Positions 50,585 to 59,473 of a stretch of DNA of 64,000 nt are shown piece after piece; the first letter of the stretch is position 1; each line of letters opens with the position of its first letter. Origin of the DNA: Streptacidiphilus fuscans. Its GTDB lineage: Bacteria > Actinomycetota > Actinomycetes > Streptomycetales > Streptomycetaceae. Location: contig NZ_JADPRT010000022.1 in NCBI RefSeq assembly GCF_015690355.1, positions 84,325 to 148,324 on the forward strand, read 5' to 3'. The position numbers were made by a program, and so were the translations under genes. A model generated the notes under the pieces. The model was not told the DNA's origin. It made no database searches and saw nothing but the letters and a program-made list of their open reading frames with translations.

Positions 50585-50640
50585 GCCTGATGCCCCGTCG
50601 CCTGATGCTGCGTCACCTGATGTCCCGTCACCTGATGTTC
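50585..50640. repeat. 15-bp tandem repeat, four copies, between permease and binding-protein genes
   Basis: GCCTGATGCCCCGTC, GCCTGATGCTGCGTC, ACCTGATGTCCCGTC and a partial ACCTGATGTTC follow one another in the spacer. No coding function is apparent. Unit length is a multiple of three. Confidence 0.85.
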
Positions 50641-50655
50641 ACTATCCGCCGTGCG

Positions 50656-51678
50656 TCACTTGGCGGGGGCCTTCTCGACGGCCTGCGCGATCTGGGCGAC
50701 CAGCTGCGGCAGACGCGGACCCCAGCGGGAGGCGATGTCGTCGTTCAGCCCGACGATCTGGTCCTTCTTGACGGCCGGGATGCCGGACCAGCCGGGCCGG
50801 GACGCGACGATCGCCGGGGTCTGCCCGCCGTCGGTGGACTGGTTGTTGGTGAGGAAGATCAGCTGCGGCTGGGCCGAGACGATGTACTCGGCGGACAGCT
50901 GCGGGTAGCCGCCGTCCGAGGCCTTGTCCGCCTTGTCGGCGATGTTCTTCAGGCCGAACAGCGAGGCGATCTGCCCGGCGAAGGTGGCCGAGGTCGCCGA
51001 GTAGTACGGGTTGGCGCTGACCTCCCAGTAGTAGCTGAGGTTCGGGTGGTGGGCACCGGCCGCCTTGACCGAGGCGGCGATGGACGCCTTCATGGTGGTG
51101 ACGGTCTGCGTCGCCTGGGCGGCGTGGCCGGTGGCCTGGCCGATCGCGTCGATCTGCGTGTAGACGTCGTTGATCGTCGCCGCCGCGGGCTCGATCAGGA
51201 CCGGGACGCCCAGCTTGGTCAGCCCGGCGACCAGACCGCCGGCGTCCTGGGAGGTGATGACCAGGTCCGGGTTGTACTTGGCGATGGCCTCGATGTTCGG
51301 GGTCAGCCCGCTGAGGCTCGTAGTCGGCACACCCGACGGGTAGTTCGAGTCGGAGTCCGCCGCGACGACCTGCTTGCCCGCACCCACCGCGTACAGGTCC
51401 TCGGTCGCGGTCGGCGACAGCGAGACGATGTGGTGCGGCTGGGACGCGAGCGTCACCTTGCCGTTGGCGCCGCTCACCGTGACCGGGTACGCCGCGGCGG
51501 CCGTCGACGCGCCCGCCGAGGACGAGGACGAGGAGTCGGCGGAGCTGGAGGAGCCGGATCCCGTGGAGCTGCAACCGGCGACGACGGCCACGGCCGCGAG
51601 CGCGGCGGTCGCCGTCGAGACGGCGCGGACGATCCGGGTGTGTCGGGCGGGCCGGGGCCGGACGGACGAGTGAGCCAT
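50656..51678 (-). CDS. btuF: Cobalamin-type ABC importer substrate-binding lipoprotein
   Basis: 340 aa from ATG at 51678. A lipoprotein signal peptide ends at VVAGC, followed by a Ser-rich linker (about 25 residues) and a helical-backbone binding domain (HHIVSLSPTATEDLYAVGAG, IAKYNPDLVITSQDAGG, then PVLIEPAAATINDV). The gene is preceded by a cobalamin riboswitch in its leader, so the cargo is probably vitamin B12 or a cobinamide. First gene of the importer operon. Confidence 0.85.
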   Translation of the reverse strand: MAHSSVRPRPARHTRIVRAVSTATAALAAVAVVAGCSSTGSGSSSSADSSSSSSAGASTAAAAYPVTVSGANGKVTLASQPHHIVSLSPTATEDLYAVGAGKQVVAADSDSNYPSGVPTTSLSGLTPNIEAIAKYNPDLVITSQDAGGLVAGLTKLGVPVLIEPAAATINDVYTQIDAIGQATGHAAQATQTVTTMKASIAASVKAAGAHHPNLSYYWEVSANPYYSATSATFAGQIASLFGLKNIADKADKASDGGYPQLSAEYIVSAQPQLIFLTNNQSTDGGQTPAIVASRPGWSGIPAVKKDQIVGLNDDIASRWGPRLPQLVAQIAQAVEKAPAK

Positions 51679-51786
51679 GGTGGTGCTTCCTCCCGAGGGA
51701 CGGGAAGAAGCCAATCCGTCGACGAGCGGCGCAGGACGCGCGCCGACAGAAACGGACCGCCCCTTCCCACGAGGGCCGATGTCGTA

Positions 51787-51920
51787 GCGCGGCAGGAGGC
51801 GACCTGGCTCAAGCCGCACGGAAGACGGCCCTCACAGTTGCGGGACAGCGCCGGAATGACCCGCTTCGCGGGCTTCACCGGCTTCGCTGCCTGGCACGCT
51901 GCCGGAAACCTGCATGGCTG
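51787..51920 (-). ncRNA. Cobalamin (B12) riboswitch in the btuF leader
   Basis: Read on the minus strand, the leader contains the conserved core GCTGTCCCGCAACTGTGAG (about 51,831-51,850 in plus numbering) and, before it, GCCGGTGAAGCCC with the paired TTCCGGC. The 3' B12-box is GAGCCAGGTCGCCTCCTGCC (about 51,793-51,813). These match the AdoCbl riboswitch consensus apart from an AACTGT variant in the core and a slightly extended B12-box. The boundaries are approximate. High cobalamin would switch off the importer. About 110 bp of leader separates it from btuF. Confidence 0.85.
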
Positions 51921-52062
51921 CGCAGATTTTTTGGCTCAGGCAGGTTAGCACTGCGTGGAATTCCCCGGCCGGGCACCCCCGTGGCGGAGCGGCGTACCAG
52001 CCGCATCGGCGGGAGAATCGACCGGTGCGGAGCCGGTGCGGGACCGGCCGGAGAGGGAGCCC

Positions 52063-53706
52063 ATGGGGATGCAGGGCACGCAGGGGTACGGGCAGTCGTC
52101 GTGGGCGCCGATGGCGGTGCCCGCGTTCCGCCTGCTGTGGCTGGCCCAGATGGTGTCGAACATCGGCACCTGGATGCAGACCGTGGGAGCCCAGTGGATG
52201 CTGGTGCACCAGCCCAACGCGGCGCTGCTCACCTCGGCGGTGCAGGCGGCCAGCCTGCTGCCGGTGCTGTTCGTCTCGCTGCCCGCGGGCGTGCTCGCGG
52301 ACCTGCTGGACCGCCGGCACATCCTGCTGGCGCTGTCGGTGGCCATGGCGGTGCTCGCCGGGGTGCTCGCCGGGCTGACGGGGGCGGGGCTCGCCACCCC
52401 CACGGTCCTGTTGCTGATCACGTTCCTGATGGGCTGCGGCCAGGCGTTGACGAACCCCGCCTGGCAGGCGATCCAGCCGGAGCTGGTCCCGCGCGACCTG
52501 ATCCCGCAGGCCGCGTCGCTCAACAGCCTCAACGTCAACGTCGCGCGGGCCGTCGGCCCGGCGCTGGCGGGCCTGCTGGTCGCGGTCTCCGGCCCGGCCA
52601 CGGTGTTCACGGTGAACGCCGTCAGCTTCGTCGTCGTCGCGCTGGCGGTCTACGCCTGGCACCGTCCCCCGCAGAGCCTGCGCGGCAGTGAGGCGCCGGT
52701 CCCCGCACTGCACGCCGGAGTTCGCTATGTGCGGCACGCGCCGGGCGTGCGGCGGATCCTGGTGCGTTCCGCGCTGTTCGTGCTGCCCGCCTCGGCGCTG
52801 TGGGCGCTGCTGCCGGTGACGGCGGGCCGGAGCCTGCACCTGGGATCGGGAGGGTACGGGCTGCTGCTCGGGGCCCTGGGCGTCGGAGCGATCGTCGGCG
52901 CCCTGACGATCAAACGGCTCCGGGCGGCCCTGTCGGAGAACGTCCTGCTGGCGCTGGGCGGCGTCGTGTTCGCCGGTGGCACCGTCGCCACCGCCACCCT
53001 GCACAGCCTGACCGCCCTGGCCCTCGTGCTCCTGCCCACCGGTGCGGCCTGGCTGGTCAACCTGTCGACCTTCAACACCGAACTGCAACTGAGGCTGCCC
53101 GCATGGGTCAGGGCCCGCGGGCTCGCCGTCTATCTCATCGTCTTCATGGGCGGCCAGGGCATCGGCTCGCTGGTCTGGGGCGCTGTGGCCGGGGCCGCCG
53201 GGCTGACCCAGGCGCTGCTCGCCGCCGCCGGGCTGCTGGTGGCGACCACCGTGACGCTGCTGTGGTGGCCGGTCATCCACCCCACCGCCCCGCTCGACCG
53301 CTCGGTCGTGTCCACCTGGCCCGAGCCGGCCCTGGTGCTCGACGCCGTCCCCGACGACACGCCGGTGCTGGTCCTGATCGACTACACCGTCGCCCCCGGG
53401 GACGTCGACGCCTTCGTCGCCGCGATGCGCCCGGTGGAGCAGTCCCGCAGGCGTACCGGCGCCGTGAGTTGGGAGCTGTACCGCGACAGCGCGGTGCCCG
53501 AGCACTTCACCGAGGCCTTCCAGGTCGCCTCCTGGTCCGAGCACCTGTTGCAGCACTCCAGCCGCACCACCGGATACGACGAGGGTCTCCTTCAGGACGT
53601 GCGCTCCCTCGCGCAGGGCGCGCCGACGGTCCGTCACCTGCTGCCCTCCGCGAGCCGGTCCTCAGCCGAGGGCGCGGTCGAGGTTGAAGGCGGCGCTGAT
53701 CAGTGA
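52063..53706 (+). CDS. MFS exporter with C-terminal ABM-like domain (EntS/MFS_3 type)
   Basis: 547 aa, ATG at 52063 after GAGAGGGAG. Twelve transmembrane segments: FRLLWLAQMVSNIGTWMQTV at the start, LPAGVLADLLDRRHILLAL for the loop 2-3 motif, ALTNPAWQAIQPELVPR. From about residue 440 the sequence becomes soluble (VLVLIDYTVAPGDVDAFVAAM, SWELYRDSAVPEHFTEAFQVASWSEHLLQH) and resembles an antibiotic-biosynthesis-monooxygenase (ABM) dimeric barrel. This MFS_3 + tail arrangement is known in actinobacterial exporters. Its 3' end overlaps the convergent GH15 gene by 45 bp. Confidence 0.85.
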   Translation: MGMQGTQGYGQSSWAPMAVPAFRLLWLAQMVSNIGTWMQTVGAQWMLVHQPNAALLTSAVQAASLLPVLFVSLPAGVLADLLDRRHILLALSVAMAVLAGVLAGLTGAGLATPTVLLLITFLMGCGQALTNPAWQAIQPELVPRDLIPQAASLNSLNVNVARAVGPALAGLLVAVSGPATVFTVNAVSFVVVALAVYAWHRPPQSLRGSEAPVPALHAGVRYVRHAPGVRRILVRSALFVLPASALWALLPVTAGRSLHLGSGGYGLLLGALGVGAIVGALTIKRLRAALSENVLLALGGVVFAGGTVATATLHSLTALALVLLPTGAAWLVNLSTFNTELQLRLPAWVRARGLAVYLIVFMGGQGIGSLVWGAVAGAAGLTQALLAAAGLLVATTVTLLWWPVIHPTAPLDRSVVSTWPEPALVLDAVPDDTPVLVLIDYTVAPGDVDAFVAAMRPVEQSRRRTGAVSWELYRDSAVPEHFTEAFQVASWSEHLLQHSSRTTGYDEGLLQDVRSLAQGAPTVRHLLPSASRSSAEGAVEVEGGADQ

Positions 53707-55494
53707 GAGGTGGGTGAACGCCTGGGGGAAGTTGCCGCGTTGCTCCCCGGTGCGGCCGATCTCCTCGGCGTAGAGGCCGACGTGGTTGGCGTAGGTGAGC
53801 ATCTTCTCGAAGGCCAGCCGGGCCTCCTCCAGCCGCCCGGCGCGGGTGAGCGCCTCCACGTACCAGAACGAGCAGATCGAGAAGGTGCCCTCGGCACCGC
53901 GCACGCCGTCGGGGCTGGCCTCCGGGTCGTAGCGGTAGACCAGCGAGTCGGAGACCAGAGTCGCCGTCAGCGCGTCCAGGGTGGAGAGCCACTTGGGGTC
54001 GGTGGGCGAGATGAACTTGGCCATCGGCATCATCAGCACGGAGGCGTCCAGGACGTCGCCGCCCAGCGCCTGGACGAACGTCCCACGCTCGGCGGACCAG
54101 CCCTGGCGCATGATCTGCCGGTAGATGTCGTCCCGGCTCCGCTGCCAGCGGACGAGATCGGCGGGCAGGCCGCGCCGGTTGGCCATCCTGACGGCCCGTT
54201 CGATCGCCACCCAGCACATCAGCCGCGAGTAGACGTAGTTCCTCCGGCCGCCCCGGGTCTCCCAGATGCCCTCGTCGGGCTGGTCCCAGTGGGCGCAGAG
54301 CCAGTCCACCACGGCGCAGACCTCGTCCCAGCGGTCGCTGCTGATGGGCTGTCCCCACTTGTCGTAGAGGTAGACCGAGTCGATCAGCGCTCCGTAGATG
54401 TCCAGTTGGAGCTGGGTGGTGGCGGCGTTGCCGATCCGGACCGGGGCGGAGCCCAGATGGCCCTCCAGGTGCGGCAGTTCGATCTCGGGCAGGTCGCAGC
54501 GCCCGTCGATGCCGTACATGATCTGCAGCGGACCGGTGGGGCCGGCTCCGCGCATGATGCCGCGCTCGGACAGGAAGCCCATGAACGCCTCGGCCTCCGA
54601 GGTGAAGCCCAGCCGGAGCATGGCGTAGACGCAGAAGGCGGCGTCGCGGACCCACACGTAGCGGTAGTCCCAGTTGCGTTCACCGCCGACCTGCTCCGGC
54701 AGGCTGGTCGTCGGGGCGGCCACGATCGCGCCGGTCGGCGCGTAGGTGAGCAGCTTCAGCACCAGCGCCGACCGGTGCACCATCTCGCGCCACCGGCCGC
54801 GGTAGCGCGAGCGGCCAAGCCAGGTGCGCCAGAACCGTACCGTGGCCTCGAACTGCTGCTGCGCCTCGGCGAGCGGACAGGCCTGCGGGCGGACGCCCGC
54901 GCCGACCTGGTCGAGGGCGAAGACCACGGACTCGCCTTCGAGGAGCTTGAAGTGCGACACCACGTCCGGGCCGTCGGGTTCGAGGGGCGCGGTGGAGGTC
55001 AGGGCGAGGGAGAGCGACGGGGCCTCGAAGACGGCCTCACGGCCCTGGACGCGCAGCGTGTGCTTCTCGGCCCCGTAGCCGAAGCGCGGGGCGATCCGCG
55101 CGACGAACGGCAGGTTGCCGCGCACGCAGACCACCCGCCGGATCAGCCGGTGCCGGTCGGCCTCGCGGGACTCGTCGACGACCGGCATGAAGTCCTGGAT
55201 CTCCGCCACCCCGTCCGCCGCGTAGAACCGCGTGATCAGCACGTTGGTGTCGGGGAAGTAGAACTGCCGGGTCCGCGCGGGCACGTCGGCGGTCAGCGCG
55301 AACGACCCACCCCGGTCGGCGTCGAGGATGGACCCGAAGACGCTGGGCGCGTCGAAGCGCGGGGGGCAGTACCAGTCGATCGTGCCGTCGGTCCCGACCA
55401 GGGCGGCGGTCCGGAGATCGCCGATCAGACCGTGCTCGGAGATCGGCATGTACCGCGGGTCGTCCACCCAGCCGGACACGCTCCCGATGGCCAT
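53662..55494 (-). CDS. Glycoside hydrolase family 15 (trehalase/glucoamylase)
   Basis: 610 aa, no signal peptide. GH15 landmarks: ISEHGLIGDLRTAALVGTDG and IDWYCPPRFDAPSVFGSILD at the N-terminus, NWDYRYVWVRDAAF (substrate site) near residue 290, GIWETRGG and the C-terminal EEIGRTGEQRGNFPQAFTHL with a catalytic Glu. In actinomycetes these proteins are usually trehalases, which here would release glucose from internal trehalose; a glucoamylase or glucodextranase activity is possible. Confidence 0.9.
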   Translation of the reverse strand: MAIGSVSGWVDDPRYMPISEHGLIGDLRTAALVGTDGTIDWYCPPRFDAPSVFGSILDADRGGSFALTADVPARTRQFYFPDTNVLITRFYAADGVAEIQDFMPVVDESREADRHRLIRRVVCVRGNLPFVARIAPRFGYGAEKHTLRVQGREAVFEAPSLSLALTSTAPLEPDGPDVVSHFKLLEGESVVFALDQVGAGVRPQACPLAEAQQQFEATVRFWRTWLGRSRYRGRWREMVHRSALVLKLLTYAPTGAIVAAPTTSLPEQVGGERNWDYRYVWVRDAAFCVYAMLRLGFTSEAEAFMGFLSERGIMRGAGPTGPLQIMYGIDGRCDLPEIELPHLEGHLGSAPVRIGNAATTQLQLDIYGALIDSVYLYDKWGQPISSDRWDEVCAVVDWLCAHWDQPDEGIWETRGGRRNYVYSRLMCWVAIERAVRMANRRGLPADLVRWQRSRDDIYRQIMRQGWSAERGTFVQALGGDVLDASVLMMPMAKFISPTDPKWLSTLDALTATLVSDSLVYRYDPEASPDGVRGAEGTFSICSFWYVEALTRAGRLEEARLAFEKMLTYANHVGLYAEEIGRTGEQRGNFPQAFTHLSLISAAFNLDRALG

Positions 55495-55571
55495 GCCCGC
55501 CTCCTACCGTTCGGCTGTGGGCAGGTGCGGCCGCGAAGGACCGTGCCTCTCATGGTAGATCGGGCAGCGGT

Positions 55572-55663
55572 GGTGCGTCGGAACGCGGGAACGTGGTGCG
55601 TCGGAACGCGGGAAGGTGCTGCGTCGGAACGCGAGAACGTGGTGCCTCGGAACGCGGGAATGG
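55572..55663. repeat. 23-bp tandem repeat, four copies
   Basis: The unit GGTGCGTCGGAACGCGGGAAC (+GT) repeats at 55572, 55595, 55618 and 55641 with 0-4 differences. It ends at a hairpin terminator and separates the GH15 promoter from the 51-codon gene. Confidence 0.9.
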
Positions 55664-55698
55664 GCCGTCACCGTGGTGCGGTGCGGCCCATTCCCGGA
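55657..55698 (-). terminator. Terminator after the 51-codon gene
   Basis: Arms GGGAATGGGCCG and CGGCCCATTCCC enclose about 17 bases. Eight bp beyond the stop of the minus-strand gene at 55706. Confidence 0.75.
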
Positions 55699-55705
55699 CG
55701 GACGG

Positions 55706-55861
55706 TCATGCCTGCAGGCTGGTCAGCGCCTGCCGCGCACGCCGGGCGGCGCGCTCGGCGCGGTTGTTGAGCCGCGCGGCACGGGTGAGGCGGTAGGCCT
55801 TGGCCGTGCGCAGACGCTCGTCGATGGTCGCCCGTGTAGCGGCTTCGAGCTGGAAGGTCAT
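55706..55861 (-). CDS. Small basic protein, 51 aa
   Basis: Too short for standard calling but well supported: ATG at 55861 with GGGGGAG nine bases upstream, a promoter-like region with nested palindromes (55,923-55,955) and a terminator immediately after the stop. Sequence MTFQLEAATRATIDERLR, then KAYRLTRAARLNNRAERAAR: highly basic and alpha-helical, with about ten Arg/Lys. Function unknown; possibly a nucleic-acid-binding protein. Confidence 0.6.
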   Translation of the reverse strand: MTFQLEAATRATIDERLRTAKAYRLTRAARLNNRAERAARRARQALTSLQA

Positions 55862-55922
55862 GGTGTTCTCCCCCTTGCGGAGGGGCGATCCGCCGGCATC
55901 CGGGTGATGCCAGCCCGACGGC

Positions 55923-55955
55923 CCCGTATGGCTACGATTGTAGCACCAATACGGG
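55923..55955. promoter_or_regulatory. Nested palindromes in the promoter of the 51-codon gene
   Basis: CCCGTAT (55923) pairs with ATACGGG (55949), and inside it GCTAC pairs with GTAGC around the AT-rich centre GATT. On the minus strand a TACAAT -10-like hexamer lies in the inner arm, so a bound regulator would occlude the promoter. Confidence 0.5.
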
Positions 55956-56037
55956 AACCATGCCTTTGTTTTAAATGCCTGTCAGCCGCATCTCCCTGTC
56001 GATCGAAGACTCTCCGCTCGCCGGACCCGCCGTCCCG

Positions 56038-59000
56038 TCAGACGTTGCGGCGGTACTGGCCGCCGACCTCGAAGAACGCCTCGGTGATCTGCTGCAGCGA
56101 GCAGACGCGGGCGGCGTCCATGAGGACGGCGAAGACGTTGTCGCCGTTCACCGCCGCGTCCCGCAGGGCGGCCAGGGCGGCGTGGGCGTCGTCGTGGTGG
56201 CCGGCCTGGAAGTCGCGCACGCGCTGGAGCTGCGAGCGCTTCTCGTCCTCGGTGGCGCGGGCCAGCTCGATCGGGCCGGGCGTGGCCGTGTCGGCGTGCG
56301 GGTTGCGGAAGGTGTTGACGCCGATGATGGGCAGGGTGCCGTCGTGCTTGCGCTGCTCGTACAGCATCGACTCGTCCTGGATCCGGCCGCGCTGGTAGCC
56401 CGTCTCCATCGCACCGAGGACGCCGCCGCGCTCGCTGATGCGCTCGAACTCCTCCAGCACCGCCTCCTCGACCAGGTCGGTGAGTTCGTCGATGACGAAC
56501 GAGCCCTGGAGCGGGTTCTCGTTCATCGCCAGGCCCCACTCCCGGTTGATGATCAGCTGGATGGCCAGCGCGCGGCGCACCGACTCCTCGGTCGGGGTGG
56601 TGACCGCCTCGTCGTAGGCGTTGGTGTGCAGGCTGTTGCAGTTGTCGTAGATGGCGATCAGCGCCTGCAGCGTGGTGCGGATGTCGTTGAAGTCCATCTC
56701 CTGCGCGTGCAGCGACCGCCCGGAGGTCTGCACGTGGTACTTCAGCTTCTGGGAGCGCTCGTTGGCGCCGTACTTCTTCTTCATCGTGACGGCCCAGACG
56801 CGGCGGGCGACCCGGCCGAGCACCGAGTACTCGGGGTCCATGCCGTTGGAGAAGAAGAACGACAGGTTGGGGGCGAAGTCGTCGATGTGCATGCCGCGCG
56901 CCAGGTACGCCTCGACGTAGGTGAAGCCGTTGGCGAGGGTGAAGGCGAGCTGGCTGATCGGGTTCGCGCCCGCCTCGGCGATGTGGTAGCCGGAGATGGA
57001 GACCGAGTAGAAGTTCCGCACCTTCTGCGCGATGAACCACTCCTGGATGTCGGCCATCATCCGCAGCGAGAACTCGGTGGAGAACAGGCAGGTGTTCTGC
57101 CCCTGGTCCTCCTTGAGGATGTCCGCCTGCACCGTGCCGCGGACGTTGGCCAGCGCGTGGGCGCGCAGCTGGTCCGCCTCGGCGGGGGAGGGGTCGCGGC
57201 CCTCGTCGGCGCGGAACCGGTCGAGCTGCTGGTCGATGGCGGTGTTCAGGAAGAACGCCAGCACGGTCGGCGCCGGGCCGTTGATCGTCATCGAGACCGA
57301 GGTCGTCGGCGCGATCAGGTCGAGGCCGTCGTAGAGGACCTTCATGTCGTCGAGGGTGGCCACCGAGACGCCGGAGGTGCCGACCTTGCCGTAGACGTCG
57401 GGGCGCTCGTCGGGGTCGCGGCCGTAGAGGGTCACCGAGTCGAACGCGGTGGAGAGCCGGGTGGCGGGCTGGCCCTCGGAGAGCAGCTTGAAGCGCCGGT
57501 TGGTGCGCTGCGGGTCGCCCTCGCCCGCGAACATGCGCGCCGGGTCCTCGCCGTCGCGCTTGAACGGGAACACCCCTGCGGTGAACGGGAAGTAGCCCGG
57601 CAGGTTCTCCCGGCGCCAGAACCGCACCAGCTCCTGGTGGTCGGTGAACCGGGGCAGCGCCACGCGGGGGATCCGGTTGCCCGACAGGGACTCGCGGGTC
57701 AGCGCGGTGCGGATCTCCTTGTCGCGGACCTTCACGACCTGCTCGTCGCCGGAGTAGGACGCCACCACCGCGGGCCAGCCCGCGATCTGCTCGCCGATCT
57801 CGTACGGGAGCTGCCGGCAGGCCTCGGTGAGCAGCTCGGTCACGCTCGCGGCGTCGAGCCCGGCCTCGACCAGCTCGGCCTTGACGGCGTCCAGGTACTG
57901 CACCCGCTTTGCCGCCGTGGCGAGTTGCTCGGTCTCGGCATGGTAGCCGCGGACCGTCTCGACGATCTCGGCCAGGTAGCGCACCCGGTCGGCCGGCACG
58001 ACCTGCCGGATGCCGGAGGAGTGGCGCACGTCGACCGACGGCAGCGCGCCCTCGGAGAGGTGCAGGCCCTTCTCGGCCAGCAGCGCCTTCAGGTGCTGGT
58101 GGAGCGCGGTGACGCCGTCGTCGTTGAACGTCGCGGCCGAGGTGCCGAACACCGGCATGTCGTCCGGCTTCTTGTCGAACGCCTGACGGTTGCGCACCAG
58201 TTGGCGGCTCACGTCGCGCAGCGCGTCCTTGGCGCCGCGGCGCTCGAACTTGTTGATGGTGACCACGTCGGCGAAGTCGAGCATGTCGATCTTCTCCAGC
58301 TGCGACGCGGCGCCGAACTCCGGCGTCATCACGTACAGCGAGGTGTCGACGAACGGCACGATGGCCGCGTCGCCCTGGCCGATGCCCGGCGTCTCCACGA
58401 TCACCAGGTCGAACCCGGCGGCCTTGACCACGTCGATCACGTCGGCGAGGTGCTCGGGCACCTCGTGGCTGCCGCGGGTGGCCAGGCTGCGGAAGAACAC
58501 CCGGTTGCCGTCGAGGGAGTTCATCCGGATCCGGTCGCCCAGCAGCGCTCCGCCGCCGCGTCGGCGGGTCGGGTCGACCGCGATCACCGCGATGCGCAGC
58601 TTGTCCTGCTGGTCGACGCGGAACCGGCGCACCAGCTCGTCGGTGAGCGAGGACTTGCCGGAGCCGCCGGTGCCGGTGATCCCGAGGACCGGCACCGGGC
58701 GCGCGGCCGCGGCGGCGCGGACCTGCTCCAGGAACTCCGGTGACAGCCTGCCCAATTCGGCGCCGGTGATGGCGCGCGCGACGGCGGACCGGTCACCGGT
58801 CAGCACGGCGCCGAGCTCGGCGCTGCGGTTCGCCCAGAGGTCGAAGTCGCAGTCCGCGACCACCGAGTTGATCATCCCGACCAGGCCCATCCGCTGGCCG
58901 TCCTCGGGCGAGAAGATGGTCACGCCGCTGGCGCGCAGCCGCGCGATCTCCTCGGGGACGATCACGCCGCCCCCGCCGCCGACCACCCGGATGTGCTCCC

Positions 59001-59268
59001 CGCCGCGCTCGCGCAGCGACTGGACCAGGTACTCGAAGTACTCGACGTGCCCGCCCTGGTAGGACGAGACCGCCACCCCCTGGACGTCCTCCTCGATCGC
59101 CGCGTTCACGACCTCCTGCACGGACCGGTTGTGCCCGAGGTGGATCACCTCGGCGCCCTGCGACTGGAAGATCCGCCGCATGACGTTGATCGACGCGTCG
59201 TGCCCGTCGAACAGCGCCGAAGCGGTGACCAGGCGGACAGGGTTCTCGGGTACGTGCAGATCACTCAT
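56038..59268 (-). CDS. icmF: Fused isobutyryl-CoA mutase (IcmF)
   Basis: 1076 aa. Order: B12-binding domain (FDGHDASINVMRRIF with the His that ligates cobalt near residue 23, then VRVVGGGGGVIVPEE), a MeaI-type G-protein chaperone (GITGTGGSGKSSLTDEL near residue 198, VIVETPGIGQGDA, NKFERRGAKDA), and the acyl-CoA mutase TIM barrel (GYFPFTAGVFPFKR, MTINGPAPTVLAFFLN, FSVSISGYHI-like, GGVLGAMETGYQRGRIQDES). It interconverts isobutyryl-CoA and n-butyryl-CoA (related enzymes act on pivalyl- or hydroxyisobutyryl-CoA) with AdoCbl. The 18-bp palindrome upstream probably controls it. The cobalamin importer 5 kb away supplies cofactor. Confidence 0.95.
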   Translation of the reverse strand: MSDLHVPENPVRLVTASALFDGHDASINVMRRIFQSQGAEVIHLGHNRSVQEVVNAAIEEDVQGVAVSSYQGGHVEYFEYLVQSLRERGGEHIRVVGGGGGVIVPEEIARLRASGVTIFSPEDGQRMGLVGMINSVVADCDFDLWANRSAELGAVLTGDRSAVARAITGAELGRLSPEFLEQVRAAAAARPVPVLGITGTGGSGKSSLTDELVRRFRVDQQDKLRIAVIAVDPTRRRGGGALLGDRIRMNSLDGNRVFFRSLATRGSHEVPEHLADVIDVVKAAGFDLVIVETPGIGQGDAAIVPFVDTSLYVMTPEFGAASQLEKIDMLDFADVVTINKFERRGAKDALRDVSRQLVRNRQAFDKKPDDMPVFGTSAATFNDDGVTALHQHLKALLAEKGLHLSEGALPSVDVRHSSGIRQVVPADRVRYLAEIVETVRGYHAETEQLATAAKRVQYLDAVKAELVEAGLDAASVTELLTEACRQLPYEIGEQIAGWPAVVASYSGDEQVVKVRDKEIRTALTRESLSGNRIPRVALPRFTDHQELVRFWRRENLPGYFPFTAGVFPFKRDGEDPARMFAGEGDPQRTNRRFKLLSEGQPATRLSTAFDSVTLYGRDPDERPDVYGKVGTSGVSVATLDDMKVLYDGLDLIAPTTSVSMTINGPAPTVLAFFLNTAIDQQLDRFRADEGRDPSPAEADQLRAHALANVRGTVQADILKEDQGQNTCLFSTEFSLRMMADIQEWFIAQKVRNFYSVSISGYHIAEAGANPISQLAFTLANGFTYVEAYLARGMHIDDFAPNLSFFFSNGMDPEYSVLGRVARRVWAVTMKKKYGANERSQKLKYHVQTSGRSLHAQEMDFNDIRTTLQALIAIYDNCNSLHTNAYDEAVTTPTEESVRRALAIQLIINREWGLAMNENPLQGSFVIDELTDLVEEAVLEEFERISERGGVLGAMETGYQRGRIQDESMLYEQRKHDGTLPIIGVNTFRNPHADTATPGPIELARATEDEKRSQLQRVRDFQAGHHDDAHAALAALRDAAVNGDNVFAVLMDAARVCSLQQITEAFFEVGGQYRRNV

Positions 59269-59311
59269 GGTGGCCTTCCGGGACAGGTCGAAGCAGCGCC
59301 GACGATACAGA

Positions 59312-59329
59312 TACTAGGACGTCCTAGTA
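59312..59329. promoter_or_regulatory. 18-bp perfect palindrome upstream of icmF
   Basis: TACTAGGACGTCCTAGTA is a perfect palindrome, 44 bp upstream of the icmF start. Sites of this form are expected for TetR-type regulators of acyl-CoA metabolism; the regulator gene is not in the window. Confidence 0.7.
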
Positions 59330-59473
59330 AATGGTGCGGCGTGCGGGTGCCGACCTTCGTGCCCGTTGCCTGACTCCGCCGAGCGTCCTGCCCGGTCGCA
59401 GCGGCGGGGAGGGCGTCGTAGCGTAAAGGGATCGGTTCGGCATGATTCGGCATCCCTGGAGGGGAGGAGAGTC

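Noticed and set aside
55975..58743. 922-codon plus-strand frame opposite icmF
   Set aside because: Antisense shadow of the IcmF gene; low-complexity Val/Leu/Asp/Gly composition and no domain.
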